Assembly (NCBI GenBank): GCA_903932145.1
Contig: CAIZFE010000035.1
Coordinates: forward strand, 1-64,000
Direction: 5' to 3'
From: an uncultured Rhodopila sp.
GTDB lineage: Bacteria; Pseudomonadota; Alphaproteobacteria; Acetobacterales; Acetobacteraceae
Length of the DNA stretch: 64,000 nt
Shown: positions 43,170-52,793 of the stretch, piece after piece
Numbering within the stretch: position 1 is the stretch's first letter
Layout: the number at the start of each line of letters is the position of its first letter
The notes under the pieces: model-generated
Database searches by the model: none
Told to the model about the DNA's origin: nothing
The model's input: the letters and a program-made list of their open reading frames with translations, nothing else
Position numbers and translations under genes: made by a program

Positions 43170-45083
43170 TTATCGCGGTTGAACGACGCTATCGACGTTC
43201 GCCTGATTGATTTGCGGTTTGGCCCGCGCCCGCACGGCATCGACGAACACCGCCGCCATGTCGTTGCTCAAAGACCGGGCGATGGCCTCGCGCGCTTGAT
43301 CGTATCCGGCTTTATCCAGCGCCGGATCGGGCGTCACGATTTCGGTCAACTGGCCGACGACAAAGCCCTCCGGCGTTTCGACCATCGTCGTTTCGCCCTT
43401 CTTCATCCCGAACAGCACGCGCTGCAATTCCTGCGGAATGCCGGCATCGGGTGCGTTGCGCGTCACCAACGGACTCAGCCGCGGCGTCACGCCGGCAAGC
43501 CGAGCGGCGCCGGAGAACGTGGCACCGCCCTGAACCTCGGTCATCAACGCCGTTGCCGCATGGTCCGCTTCGCGGCGGCGCTGATCAGCCGCCCAATCCT
43601 CGGCAACCCGCGCCTTCACCTCATCGTAGGGCTTCTGACCCGGCGGAATGATGCTTTCCCCGGTCAGCGCATAATACGCGGACCCGCCGGTGGAGGGCGT
43701 CGGCACTTCGGTCAACTGTGCCGGATCGCCCGGTCGCGCCTGGAAGGCGGCGGCGATGATAGCGGCTTTTAGTTCTGCCGGGCCAGGGATGGGCGCTGGT
43801 TCCCCGGCCTGCGTGTTACCCTTCGCATCCAGCGTCCCGGCCACTCCGGCAACGCCCAGCTCGCTCGGCAGATCGTCCAGGCTGGTGCCGTTACCCAGCA
43901 ACTGGTCCAGCTTATTGGCACGCTCATACATAACGTCGGCAGCCTTGCTGGCGAGAATCCGGCTGCGCAGGGCATCCTTCGCCTGATCGAAGCTGGTCAC
44001 CGAACCAGCGGCGATCTTGGTGACCTTCACCACGAACCAGCCCAACTGTCCCTGCACCGGGGCCGAAACGGCATCGGCCGGGGCGGAGAACACCGCCTTC
44101 GCCAGATCGGGATCGGGGAACTGCACCTCCAGCGCGTCGTCCTGGGTGATCGCGGCGGCCCCGTCCGCCTGCGCCGCGGCCTGCATCGCGGTCCAATCCG
44201 CGCCGGCGGTCCATTTCGCCGCCAACGACACGGCCTTGGCCTCATCCTGCGCCGAGATCACCTGCGCCGACCGCTTTTCCGGGGTCACGTAGTCCGACTT
44301 ATGCTCGTTGTAGGCGGTGTGCAGTTCCTCGTCAGTGACGGAGATTTCCGAGGCCAGGGACTGCGGCGACAACTCGATCGCCTTGATGCGGCGATATTCC
44401 GGCGTGGTGTAGCTGTCCGGGTGGTTGCCGTACCAGCGGTTCAACACGTCCTCTTCAGGGGCGGCCGGGTCGGGTTCGGCGGACAGCGGAAACACCGCGA
44501 TGTCAGCGGAGCGCTTTTCGTATTCCGAGGCATACAGCGGCTTGACCTCGGCATCCGGTGCCACCACCGAACCGGTGATGGTGGAAATCAACTGCCGCTG
44601 CGCGACGTCGGCGCGAAGCTGCGTCATGAAGCGGGCCTCGGTGAAGCCATTCTGCTGTAGGACCGACGCGAACACGGCGCGGTCGAACTGGCCATCCCGG
44701 CCTTTGAACGCCGGCATCGCCCGCACGGCAGCGGCCAGCGCGTCGTCGGGGGTGACGACGTGAAGGTCTTCTAATTCCTTGCCGATGGCCGCCTGGGCGA
44801 TCAGGCGCTCCAACGTCTGCTGGCCGACCCGGCGACGCAGATCGGGCGTGGCCTCCTGCCCGGACGGCAGGTCGCGGGTCTCCAGCGCCATGGCGCGTTG
44901 GTATTCCGTCTGGAAGGCCGGGATCTCGATGGTTTGGCTACCGACCTTGGCGACCCAGGTTGGCGGCCCCATCAGACGGAAGATATCGCCGCTGATCCCC
45001 CATCCCACGAAGGAGACGGCCATGATCACGAAGAACCCTTTGGCAATCCAGGAATCGGCGTAGCGGCGGAATTGGGAGATCAT
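43170..45083 (-). CDS. ppiD: Periplasmic-facing peptidyl-prolyl isomerase (PpiD/SurA type)
   Basis: A 637-aa membrane-anchored folding factor. One N-terminal helix (IAKGFFVIMAVSFVGWGISG, about residues 13-32) is followed by the SurA_N-type chaperone domain (PAFQTEYQRAMALE, RLIAQAAIGKELEDL) and parvulin-like regions (about 260-365). It assists folding of outer-membrane and periplasmic proteins. Start ATG 45083. It lies 7 bases upstream of trpE, a neighbourhood common in alphaproteobacteria. Confidence 0.88.
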   Translation of the reverse strand: MISQFRRYADSWIAKGFFVIMAVSFVGWGISGDIFRLMGPPTWVAKVGSQTIEIPAFQTEYQRAMALETRDLPSGQEATPDLRRRVGQQTLERLIAQAAIGKELEDLHVVTPDDALAAAVRAMPAFKGRDGQFDRAVFASVLQQNGFTEARFMTQLRADVAQRQLISTITGSVVAPDAEVKPLYASEYEKRSADIAVFPLSAEPDPAAPEEDVLNRWYGNHPDSYTTPEYRRIKAIELSPQSLASEISVTDEELHTAYNEHKSDYVTPEKRSAQVISAQDEAKAVSLAAKWTAGADWTAMQAAAQADGAAAITQDDALEVQFPDPDLAKAVFSAPADAVSAPVQGQLGWFVVKVTKIAAGSVTSFDQAKDALRSRILASKAADVMYERANKLDQLLGNGTSLDDLPSELGVAGVAGTLDAKGNTQAGEPAPIPGPAELKAAIIAAAFQARPGDPAQLTEVPTPSTGGSAYYALTGESIIPPGQKPYDEVKARVAEDWAADQRRREADHAATALMTEVQGGATFSGAARLAGVTPRLSPLVTRNAPDAGIPQELQRVLFGMKKGETTMVETPEGFVVGQLTEIVTPDPALDKAGYDQAREAIARSLSNDMAAVFVDAVRARAKPQINQANVDSVVQPR

Positions 45084-45285
45084 GAGACGCAACAGACCCG
45101 GAAATAGGAAACGGCGTGCAGCCTATACGGCGCCGGGAGGAACAAGGCCAGCGGTCGTGTGCGGGGAAAGATCTCGCAGGCATTGCGTGCCCCGCTATCG
45201 CGGGTTGAACCGGCCGACACGGGTGTTGCGGTAGCGTGACATAGACGCGGCGAGGGGCGGCAATCCCGGCCCCTCGCTTATCGGA

Positions 45286-45420
45286 CTACCTGAACCATAC
45301 CGCGAGCATCAACGCGGCAACGCTGGCGACAGCCGGCGTGACCCGCCATCTTTTGGTCGGGGGTTCGGGAGAATACCAATACCTCTCGTACCAGTCATGA
45401 TCGGGTTGGAACGGGTTCAT
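45286..45420 (-). CDS. 44-aa membrane miniprotein
   Basis: A short gene with an excellent ribosome site (aaaggagagcaaag directly before ATG 45420). The product begins MNPFQPDHDWYERYWYSPE, continues with a basic stretch TKRWR, and ends with a hydrophobic helix VTPAVASVAALMLAVWF. The Trp/Tyr-rich front and the single C-terminal helix suggest a small inner-membrane protein. Function unknown. It sits between ppiD and the monooxygenase gene. Confidence 0.65.
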   Translation of the reverse strand: MNPFQPDHDWYERYWYSPEPPTKRWRVTPAVASVAALMLAVWFR

Positions 45421-45537
45421 CTTTGCTCTCCTTTGATCGGGGAGACCAAGACCTATCCGGAGTCCAAAACGTTGACTGTGAAGCGTTTCACACCATCCGC
45501 AAAAGATGGTGTGCCCTTCTGGATGGTTGCGGAGCGC

Positions 45538-47037
45538 CTATCCGTAAACGAACGTCCCGTCATCCAAATCGATCGCCGGAAACTCGTCTTTCTCCGCCCA
45601 GTAATCCTGGGTGTGCTGCCACTGTGGCTTATCCCCGCGCTTCGGCAGCAGATGCATTCCGCGCATGATATAGCCCGGATTGAAATTCTCCGGATCGATC
45701 CAAGGCAGCAATGGCATGTCCTTGTCCTCCTGCCGCAGGGCCGGCATCACGCGGTGTGCGCCTTTTTCATCCATGTGCTTCAACAGCCGGCACACGAAAT
45801 CCGCCACGAAATCCGAGCGCAACGTCCAACTGGCCCGGAAATAGCCGAACACCCAGGCCATGTTCGGCACGCCGGTAAACATCATGCCACGGAACGTCAC
45901 CGTATCGGCGAATACCAGCGGTTCGTCGTCGATGGTGAAGGCGATGTCGCCCAACACATTCAGGTGGAAGCCGGTCGCCGTTACGATGATATCCGCCTCA
46001 AGCGCCTTCCCCGACTTCAACTGAATACCGGTCTCGGTGAACCGCTCAATTTCGTCGGTAACCACCGAGGCTTTTCCGGACGCGATTCCCTTGAACAGAT
46101 CAGCATCCGGCACGAACGCGATGCGCTGCCGCCACGGCCGGTAGCTCGGCGTGAAATGCGTTTCCACATCGTAATCCGGACCCAACTCGGCCCGCACGGC
46201 ACCGAGCAGTTCCTGTTTGACCTTTTCGGGTTCGTTGAACGACCGGCGGGTGAACACATCCTGTTCAAAAAGAATCTTCTTCCGAACGATCTCGTGAATC
46301 CACTCCTCCTGGATGTGCAACGCCCGCAATTCCTCGGCCAGAGCGATCGCATTGCGTCCGGTGCGAAAATAGGTGGGGGAGCGCTGCAACATCGTCACAT
46401 GCTCGACGTCGGCCGCGATAGCCGGCACCAGCGTGGCGGCGGTGGCGCCCGAACCGATGACCACGACCTTCTTGCCCTTGTAGTCCAGATCCTCCGGCCA
46501 TGTCTGCGGGTGAACGATCGTGCCCTTGAAGCTGTCCATCCCATCCCACTGCGGCGTGTAGCCGACCGAATGGCGATAGTATCCCTGGCACATCCACAGG
46601 AAGTTCGCGGTGAACCACACCGATTCCCCGGTGTCGGTGCGGGTTGCCTCGATCGTCCAAAGATTCGTCTTGCTCGACCAACTGGCTGCCGAGATCTTGT
46701 GGTGATAGCGGATGTGGGGCGCCAGCCCGTTTTCCTCGATCACCTCGCCCATGTAGGATCGGATTTCGGCGGCGGTGGCGATTGGAGCACTGGTCCATGG
46801 CTTGAAGCGATAGCCGAAGGTGTGCAGGTCGCTGTCCGACCGGATGCCGGGGTAGCGATGGGTCCACCAGGTGCCGCCGAAACTGTCCTGCGCTTCCAGC
46901 ACGACAAAGCTCTTGTCGGGACACTGTTGAGTCAGGTGGTAGGCGCCGCCGACTCCCGAAATCCCCGCTCCGACGATCAGGACGTCGAAATGTTCGGTGG
47001 CCTGCGCGGACCGGGTGAGGGTGGCTGTCTCGCTCAT
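45538..47037 (-). CDS. Baeyer-Villiger-type flavin monooxygenase
   Basis: A 499-aa FAD/NADPH monooxygenase. FAD-binding GAGISG is at residues 23-28, the NADPH loop GSGATA at about 195-200, and the exact Baeyer-Villiger fingerprint FxGxxxHxxxWP spans Phe170-Pro181 (FKGTIVHPQTWP). Such enzymes insert oxygen next to ketones or oxidise N/S atoms. The region GGTWWTHRYPGIRSDSD is typical. It is divergent in function from its neighbours and probably a single-gene unit. Confidence 0.9.
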   Translation of the reverse strand: MSETATLTRSAQATEHFDVLIVGAGISGVGGAYHLTQQCPDKSFVVLEAQDSFGGTWWTHRYPGIRSDSDLHTFGYRFKPWTSAPIATAAEIRSYMGEVIEENGLAPHIRYHHKISAASWSSKTNLWTIEATRTDTGESVWFTANFLWMCQGYYRHSVGYTPQWDGMDSFKGTIVHPQTWPEDLDYKGKKVVVIGSGATAATLVPAIAADVEHVTMLQRSPTYFRTGRNAIALAEELRALHIQEEWIHEIVRKKILFEQDVFTRRSFNEPEKVKQELLGAVRAELGPDYDVETHFTPSYRPWRQRIAFVPDADLFKGIASGKASVVTDEIERFTETGIQLKSGKALEADIIVTATGFHLNVLGDIAFTIDDEPLVFADTVTFRGMMFTGVPNMAWVFGYFRASWTLRSDFVADFVCRLLKHMDEKGAHRVMPALRQEDKDMPLLPWIDPENFNPGYIMRGMHLLPKRGDKPQWQHTQDYWAEKDEFPAIDLDDGTFVYG

Positions 47038-47114
47038 GGGGCTGGACCTTCTTGGTTTTGTCGGGACGAAGGCGCTGGCTGGCGATACCCGCCCGCCAGC
47101 GCCGCATTATACAG

Positions 47115-48185
47115 CTAGCCCGCCGCGACCAACTCCGCGATCGCGGTGCCGACGTCCACGGTCCCGGCCTGACCACCCATGTCTCGCGTCTTCGGGCCAC
47201 TGTCGCGCAGTAGGGTTTCGATCGCATCAACGATCGCCTTGCCGGCCTCGGCTTCACCCAGATGCTCCAGCATCAGAGCGGCCGACCAGATCTGGCCGAT
47301 CGGGTTGCAGATGAACTTGCCGGCGATATCCGGCGCCGATCCATGCACCGGTTCAAACATCGACGGGAACACCCGCTCCGGATTGATGTTGGCACTGGCG
47401 GCGATGCCGATGGACCCGGCAACAGCCGGTCCCAGATCGGACAGGATGTCCCCGAACAGGTTGGAGCCGACAACCACGTCGAACCAATCCGGGTGCTGCA
47501 CGAAATGGGCGCACAGGATATCGATGTGGTACTGGTCGGTGCGGATTTCGGGATACTGCAAGGCCATCTCGGCAAAGCGCTCGTCCCAGTAGGGCATCGT
47601 GTGGATGATGCCGTTCGACTTGGTGGCGGACGTCACATGCTTCTTCGGACGCGTCATCGCCAGTTCGAAGGCATGCTTCAGGATCCGGTCCACGCCCTGA
47701 CGGGTGAACACGCTCTGCTGCGAGACGAATTCGCGGTCGGTGCCGGGGAACATGCGGCCGCCCACGGAGGAATATTCGCCCTCGGTGTTTTCGCGCACCA
47801 CGTAGAAATCGATGTCAGCCTCGGTGCGCCCGGCCAGCGGCGTGCGCACACCCGGCAGCAGCTTGCACGGGCGGACATTGGCATACTGGTCGAAGCCCCG
47901 GCGGATCGGGATCAGCAGACCCCACAGTGAGACATGATCCGGCACACCAGGCCAGCCGACCGCGCCCAGCAGGATCGAGTCGGATTTCGCAAGCTGATCG
48001 AGACCGTCTGCCGGCATCATCATGCCGGTGTTCTTGTAGGTCTCACAGGACCAATCGTAGTGCGTGAGATTGAGGTCGAAGCCGAAGCGGCGCGCGGCGG
48101 CGTCCATGACCTTCAACGATTCGGGCACGGTTTCCTTGCCGATCCCGTCGCCAGGGAGAACCGCGATGTTGTGGGTGCGCGTCAT
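47115..48185 (-). CDS. Tartrate dehydrogenase/decarboxylase (isopropylmalate dehydrogenase family)
   Basis: A 356-aa NAD-dependent beta-decarboxylating dehydrogenase. IAVLPGDGIGKETVPE opens the fold; YDWSCETYKNTGMMMP and LLIPIRRGFDQYANVRP are characteristic of the tartrate dehydrogenase branch; metal-binding DILSDLGPAVAGSIGIAAS follows. The frame extends upstream to 48251, but ATG 48185 (MTRTHNIAV) is preceded by aggaaacag. It acts on tartrate, malate or related acids in the cytoplasm. Confidence 0.88.
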   Translation of the reverse strand: MTRTHNIAVLPGDGIGKETVPESLKVMDAAARRFGFDLNLTHYDWSCETYKNTGMMMPADGLDQLAKSDSILLGAVGWPGVPDHVSLWGLLIPIRRGFDQYANVRPCKLLPGVRTPLAGRTEADIDFYVVRENTEGEYSSVGGRMFPGTDREFVSQQSVFTRQGVDRILKHAFELAMTRPKKHVTSATKSNGIIHTMPYWDERFAEMALQYPEIRTDQYHIDILCAHFVQHPDWFDVVVGSNLFGDILSDLGPAVAGSIGIAASANINPERVFPSMFEPVHGSAPDIAGKFICNPIGQIWSAALMLEHLGEAEAGKAIVDAIETLLRDSGPKTRDMGGQAGTVDVGTAIAELVAAG

Positions 48186-48260
48186 CAGTCTGTTTCCTCG
48201 GGTAAGCGTTGGCAACAGGGATAGCGGACCTGCCAAATTCCGACAACTCACCCGGGCAAT

Positions 48261-48716
48261 TTACGCCGCGGCCGCGGTCCAGACGCCATCGTTGCGCAGG
48301 CACAGGTCGGCCGGTTCGTGCTGCAGGTCGTCGATTTCTTGAAGCAGGGTGATCACTCTGACCGCCGTGTCATGGCCTCCGGCCTTCAGCGCATAGAACA
48401 TACGCAGGGCACTGTCGGCGGCACCGGGTAGGTCTTTCCCGGGTTCCGCTTCCCAGCGGGCGACGGAGCCGCGCTGTTGCCGCAGCACGCGGGCAAGACC
48501 TTCCTGCGAAAGCCGCAACATACTGCGCAGGAAACGTGCGTCCTGGCCTTGCAACGGCGTGTGCCGGTCAAGGATAGCCAGTGCGATGCGTTCGTGCAGC
48601 TTGCGGGCGTCCTTGATCGACACACCTTCGCCATGCCTTGTATTGTGGACCGTGTAGCCGTTCTGCAGATACACATAGTCCAGGCCACAATCCGTATAGT
48701 GATAACCGTCGGTCAT
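48261..48716 (-). CDS. XRE/MqsA-like antitoxin
   Basis: A 151-aa protein. The N-terminal part (YHYTDCGLDYVYLQNGY) resembles antitoxins paired with DUF4258 toxins. Residues about 65-95 form a helix-turn-helix (RSMLRLSQEGLARVLRQQRGSVARWE). Its ATG overlaps the upstream gene's stop by 4 bases (ATGA), showing one toxin-antitoxin operon with toxin first. The HTH would repress the operon. Confidence 0.75.
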   Translation of the reverse strand: MTDGYHYTDCGLDYVYLQNGYTVHNTRHGEGVSIKDARKLHERIALAILDRHTPLQGQDARFLRSMLRLSQEGLARVLRQQRGSVARWEAEPGKDLPGAADSALRMFYALKAGGHDTAVRVITLLQEIDDLQHEPADLCLRNDGVWTAAAA

Positions 48717-49072
48717 TGTTTCCAATCCATCCATTCCACAGTCTTCACGAACAGCGTGTCATCATCCGTGGCGATAAGCGTCACAATCCCGGCGTCCCTG
48801 GTGCCGGGCATGCGTTTGATCACAATCACCTTCCAGGCCCTCTCGTCCTCCCGGATAGGCGGGTGAGGCACCGAACCGGTTTCGAGGATCGCGAACAGGT
48901 CTTCGGTGATGAAGTCGATACCTCCAAAACGTTGGCGGCTGCGTTTCAGCGCATGCCGGCTGACAATAACATTATCTGTATTCCGGACCCTTTCGCGGAT
49001 GATGCGTTCGGCTTCATCGCAGCGCAGATTGTCCCATCGAACCGGACGCCGGAACGGGATCAGATCACCCAC
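48713..49072 (-). CDS. DUF4258-type putative toxin
   Basis: A 119-aa protein. I choose GTG 49072 with ggaggag upstream; a TTG at 49093 is possible. The DUF4258 segment is NVIVSRHALKRSRQRFGGID, then ILETGSVPHPPIREDERAWKVIVI and the C-terminal TLFVKTVEW. This fold is related to RelE/MqsR-like ribonucleases. The coupling to an HTH antitoxin supports a type II module; activity is untested. Confidence 0.72.
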   Translation of the reverse strand: MGDLIPFRRPVRWDNLRCDEAERIIRERVRNTDNVIVSRHALKRSRQRFGGIDFITEDLFAILETGSVPHPPIREDERAWKVIVIKRMPGTRDAGIVTLIATDDDTLFVKTVEWMDWKQ

Positions 49073-49263
49073 GATCGCGCTCCTCCGCCTCAACGTGTAC
49101 CAATATGATACATAGCTTCGAGCGTGGCAACATAATTCTCAGCCTCCTGCGATGACACGCAGACTTTAACCAGCCAATAGTTGCCAAAAGGTTAACGCGT
49201 GGCCCCTATGGGATTATTCCCCCGAGCGGGCTATTGCTGTGGCCAGACCCAGCGAGAACCGGC

Positions 49264-50697
49264 ATGCACATCGCGACCTCCCCCGCTTTCAAGGAAAACG
49301 CCCACGCGGCGCTGGCCAACGCTGGCCTGCAAAAAGCGCTCGCGCGCAGCGGCCCCAGCTTCATCGCTCGGCGAGCCTCAGCCGTCGCGAACCTGCCGGA
49401 GTTCGAACAACTCCGTGACACCGCCCGCGACATCAAGAACCACGCCCTGGCGAACCTGGATTTTTATCTGGAAGCCTACGAGGCAAAGGTTCTGGAAACC
49501 GGCGGCAAAGTGCATTGGTGCGCGGACGCGGAAGAGGCCCGTGAGGCCGTACTCGCTATTTGTCAGGCGGCGGGCGCCCGCACCGTCACCAAGGGCAAGT
49601 CGATGATCGGCGAGGAAATCGCCATCAACGACCATCTGGAAAAGCACGGCATCACGCCGGTCGAAACCGATCTGGGCGAATACATCATCCAGCTCCGCCA
49701 CGAGCTGCCCAGCCACATCATCGCCCCTGCCTTCCACCTGAACATGGAGGACTGGGAAGAAGCATTCCGAAAAGCCCATACCGATCTGCCGGTCGATCGC
49801 CAGTTCAACGAACGCCGCGACGTGCTGATCGAGGCGCGCAACAAGCTGCGCTCCAAATTTCTCGCCGCCGATGTCGGCATCACCGGTGCCAACTTCCTGG
49901 TCGCCGAAACCGGCAGCAGCATCATTGTCACCAATGAGGGCAACGGCGACCTGACGCAGACACTGCCGCGCGTCCACATCGTGCTGGCCAGCATCGAGAA
50001 ATGCGTGCCGACGCTCGAGGACGCCACATCCTTGCTGCGGGTGTTGGCACGATCCGCGACCGGCCAGGATTTCTCGGTTTACACCACGTTCTCCACCGGC
50101 GCCCGCCGGCCCGGCGACCTGGACGGGCCGGAAGAATACCATGTCATCCTGATCGACAACGGCCGTTCGGCCATGATGGGCACCGAGTTCCAGGAGATGC
50201 TGCGCTGCATCCGCTGCGCCGCCTGCATGAACCATTGCCCGGTCTATGGCGCCGTCGGCGGACACGCCTACGGTTGGGTTTATCCCGGCCCCATGGGGTC
50301 GGTCCTGACCCCCGGCCTGATCGGCGTGGAAAAGGCGGGGCATTTGCCGAACGCCTCCACCTTCTGTGGCAAATGCGAAAGTGTCTGCCCGGTTCGCATC
50401 CCGTTGCCAAAGCTGATGCGCCACTGGCGCGAGCGAGAATTCGAGCGGCACCTGACCCCCGCGACGGTTCGGGCCAACCTCGCGCTGTGGGGCTTCTTCG
50501 CCCGCCGCCCGTCGTTGTATCGGCTGGCAACCCGCGCAGCCGTGTTCGGTATGGGTCTGCTCGGGCGTAAGAAAGGCCGCTTCAAATCCATGCCCGGGGC
50601 GAGCGGCTGGACGGAGGGCCGCGACCTGCCGGCGCCCGAGGGCGACACGTTCTTCTCTCGGTACGCCAAGGCACAACGTGCGGGACAAGTATCATGA
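49264..50697 (+). CDS. lutB: Lactate utilization iron-sulfur protein LutB
   Basis: A 477-aa ferredoxin-like protein of the L-lactate oxidation complex. Two [4Fe-4S] motifs are seen: CIRCAACMNHCPVYGAVGG and CGKCESVCPVRIP. The N-terminal LUD domain has ETGSSIIVTNEGNGD. Start ATG 49264 (MHIATSPAFKENA). The stop overlaps lutC by 4 bases. The third component LutA (the CCG-domain protein) is not next to this pair. Confidence 0.9.
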   Translation: MHIATSPAFKENAHAALANAGLQKALARSGPSFIARRASAVANLPEFEQLRDTARDIKNHALANLDFYLEAYEAKVLETGGKVHWCADAEEAREAVLAICQAAGARTVTKGKSMIGEEIAINDHLEKHGITPVETDLGEYIIQLRHELPSHIIAPAFHLNMEDWEEAFRKAHTDLPVDRQFNERRDVLIEARNKLRSKFLAADVGITGANFLVAETGSSIIVTNEGNGDLTQTLPRVHIVLASIEKCVPTLEDATSLLRVLARSATGQDFSVYTTFSTGARRPGDLDGPEEYHVILIDNGRSAMMGTEFQEMLRCIRCAACMNHCPVYGAVGGHAYGWVYPGPMGSVLTPGLIGVEKAGHLPNASTFCGKCESVCPVRIPLPKLMRHWREREFERHLTPATVRANLALWGFFARRPSLYRLATRAAVFGMGLLGRKKGRFKSMPGASGWTEGRDLPAPEGDTFFSRYAKAQRAGQVS

Positions 50698-51359
50698 GCA
50701 AGCAGTCGATCCTGACGGCGCTTCGTCGCGGCCTGAAACGCGGCCCCCTCCCTGCGGATCAGGCCGCCATGTTGCACGGGCGTCTGTCGCAGCATCCGCC
50801 GCATTTGATCCCGGCGCGATCTCGGTTGCCGCACCCCGAACAAGTCGATCTGTTTGTACAAAACGTTGAAAAAGAGTTCGGGTCGGTGACCCGTGTGGAG
50901 GACATGGACGCGGTGCCGGGTGCGGTCGCCGACTATCTGGCCGCCCAGAACCTGCCCAGCGCTTTCATCATGGCGCCCCATCCGGAGCTACAGGCGATCC
51001 CCTGGTCGGCGCGTCCGTTGCTGGACATCCGCGAAGGCCGGGCGCAGGCCAGCGATGCGGTCAGCGTGCAGCATGGTTTCGCGGGCATCGCCGAAACTGG
51101 CACGCTGATGCTGCCCAGCGCGCCGGAACGCCCGGTAACGCTGAACCTGCTGGCGGATACAGAGGTCGTTGTGCTGCGGCCTTCCGCGATCGTCGGGGCC
51201 TACGAGGAGGCCTGGGATAAGCTCCGCACGGAGGTGGGTGCCATGCCGCGCAACGTCATGCTGATCACCGGCCCGTCCCGGTCGGCTGATATCGAACAGA
51301 CGCTGGAACTCGGGGCGCATGGGCCGCGGCGGCTGCATATCGTGTTGGTGGAGGGCTAA
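50694..51359 (+). CDS. lutC: Lactate utilization protein LutC
   Basis: A 221-aa LUD-domain protein. The conserved core QHGFAGIAETGTLMLPSAPERP and the end GPSRSADIEQTLELGAHGPRRLHIVLVEG (cited in part) are typical of LutC/YkgG. It starts at the ATG overlapping the lutB stop. With LutA and LutB it oxidises L-lactate to pyruvate. Confidence 0.9.
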   Translation: MSKQSILTALRRGLKRGPLPADQAAMLHGRLSQHPPHLIPARSRLPHPEQVDLFVQNVEKEFGSVTRVEDMDAVPGAVADYLAAQNLPSAFIMAPHPELQAIPWSARPLLDIREGRAQASDAVSVQHGFAGIAETGTLMLPSAPERPVTLNLLADTEVVVLRPSAIVGAYEEAWDKLRTEVGAMPRNVMLITGPSRSADIEQTLELGAHGPRRLHIVLVEG

Positions 51360-51366
51360 ATACCAA

Positions 51367-51461
51367 TCCGCGTTGAGACTGACGTACGGCTATTCCACGT
51401 CCGTCATGGCCCGGCTTGTCCAGGCCATGACGATGGGGGCGAGAGTCGGCATCAACGCGGA
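51367..51461. repeat. Second long palindromic element
   Basis: Outer arms tccgcgttga (51367-51376) and tcaacgcgga (51452-51461) are exact inverted copies, and so are the inner arms cgtcatggcc (51402-51411) and ggccatgacg (51423-51432). The inner core is the same dispersed element as at 1-141. It lies 8 bases after the lutC stop and could end that transcript. Confidence 0.75.
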
Positions 51462-51598
51462 CTGCTATAACGCGGTATCTATGCTGCCAGGTCCCCGGAG
51501 ACGGGGTTCTGGCGAAGCCGGAGCAGGATCGCCCCGGCTTCGATCAGCACGATTCCCGGCAACGCCTGAACGGCCGCCGATGCAAGCCCCAAATGGAC

Positions 51599-51889
51599 TT
51601 AGCGTGTCAGCAGACGGCCACCGACATAACCCAGTCCGAGCAGCACCAGCAGCGCAAGCACCGGCTGTGCCTCAATCTGCTGGCCGAGTGCCTTGGCAGA
51701 TTGACACCCTTCGATGGCGGCGTCGTGATAAAGACGTGCCACGCCGTCCCCAATTCGATTGGCGGCGGTCTGGGCACCGTCGGTGGCGCCAGTTTTGAGG
51801 TGGGCGAGCAGATTGCCGATGTCGCGCCTTAGCGCGGCAACGTGATCCTGTAGGGCAGTGACGGTCTGGTCGGCGGCGGTGTCGCTCAT
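51599..51889 (-). CDS. Small membrane-anchored protein (DUF883/ElaB-YqjD-like)
   Basis: A 96-aa protein from ATG 51889 with aggag 10 bases upstream; the longer open frame to 52054 has no support. The layout is an N-terminal amphipathic helix (VTALQDHVAALRRDIGNLLAHL), a linker and a C-terminal hydrophobic helix ending LGYVGGRLLTR. This is the pattern of DUF883 proteins, which are tail-anchored in the inner membrane and have been linked to ribosome association in E. coli. Confidence 0.72.
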   Translation of the reverse strand: MSDTAADQTVTALQDHVAALRRDIGNLLAHLKTGATDGAQTAANRIGDGVARLYHDAAIEGCQSAKALGQQIEAQPVLALLVLLGLGYVGGRLLTR

Positions 51890-52371
51890 GATATGAAATC
51901 TCCTGAAAAAGTTAGGCATCGGTTCGGCCGGACCGTCGGCGTTTCCGCGACATAGCGCGCGGAATTCCTGCACGGTCCTGGCTGTATTCACTAAACTCGC
52001 CCCGGCACATTCCGTAGTGGATGTGCAATGGGATTCGGCATGAAATACTTCCAAGGTCCCGTTTTTATTCGCGAAAACCCAAAAAACTATATTCCAAAAA
52101 TATAGTTAAATACAGCCCGGCCAATTTCCAGAGTCGGAAAATACCCACCACGCTCGGCCCCGTGCGATTCGTCTCGGCCGGCGCCACACGCCATCGCGCG
52201 ATGCTCTCCGCCGGATAGGTATTTTCCGATGCTTCCGCAACACAAGTGTTGGCGGTTATCCATCTCTTGAGAACCGCTCGATCTGCGTCCGTAACCCAAT
52301 ATCCGACAATTGCCGGGCTGCGTCGATGGCGGCGCCGATCGGTCAACGTTTCCAGGAAAAGGAATACATCC
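51890..52371. other. 482-base gap with an AT-rich hairpin
   Basis: No gene is recognised. A perfect 9-base stem (aactatatt at 52085-52093 and aatatagtt at 52099-52107, 5-base loop) sits in a short AT-rich island (about 52060-52112). It may mark a promoter or a regulatory site for one of the flanking divergent genes. Confidence 0.5.
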
Positions 52372-52779
52372 ATGTCAATGACCCGTTCGACAAGAATTCT
52401 CGCTGGAGTCGGCGTCATGCTGGCGGCCTTCGGCGTGCACTCGATTGCTCCTTCTTTCGCCCAGGGCGTACAGCAGACGGTGACGTTGATGAAGATCGAT
52501 CAGTCGACGCTCGCCACCGGCTACCGCACGTCCAAAGTCGTCGGCAGCGCGGTGCTGAACGAAGCCAATGAGACCGTCGGCACCATTGATGACCTGATCG
52601 TCACGCCCACCGATCAGGTTCCGTTCGCGGTGCTTTCGGTCGGTGGCTTTCTCGGGATGGGCACACGCTATGTTGTCGTGCCAGCCAATGCGCTGACCGT
52701 TGTGGACAAACACATGCTGCTACGCGGCGCCACCAAGGACTCCCTCAAGTCGTTGCCCTCGTTTCAATATGCCTACTGA
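52372..52779 (+). CDS. Exported PRC-barrel domain protein
   Basis: A 135-aa protein with a signal peptide (MSMTRSTRILAGVGVMLAAF, then SIAPSFAQG). The mature part is a PRC barrel: SKVVGSAVLNEANETVGTIDDLIV and FAVLSVGGFLGMGTRYVVVP. Such exported single-PRC proteins are common in alphaproteobacteria and are often stress-related; the exact role is unknown. Ribosome site aaaaggaa precedes ATG 52372. Confidence 0.85.
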   Translation: MSMTRSTRILAGVGVMLAAFGVHSIAPSFAQGVQQTVTLMKIDQSTLATGYRTSKVVGSAVLNEANETVGTIDDLIVTPTDQVPFAVLSVGGFLGMGTRYVVVPANALTVVDKHMLLRGATKDSLKSLPSFQYAY

Positions 52780-52793
52780 CGCCTTCGCTAACG

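Noticed and set aside
41624-43210. Plus-strand 528-codon frame over trpE
   Set aside because: It lies exactly opposite trpE and is rich in Arg, His and Gln, typical of an antisense shadow.
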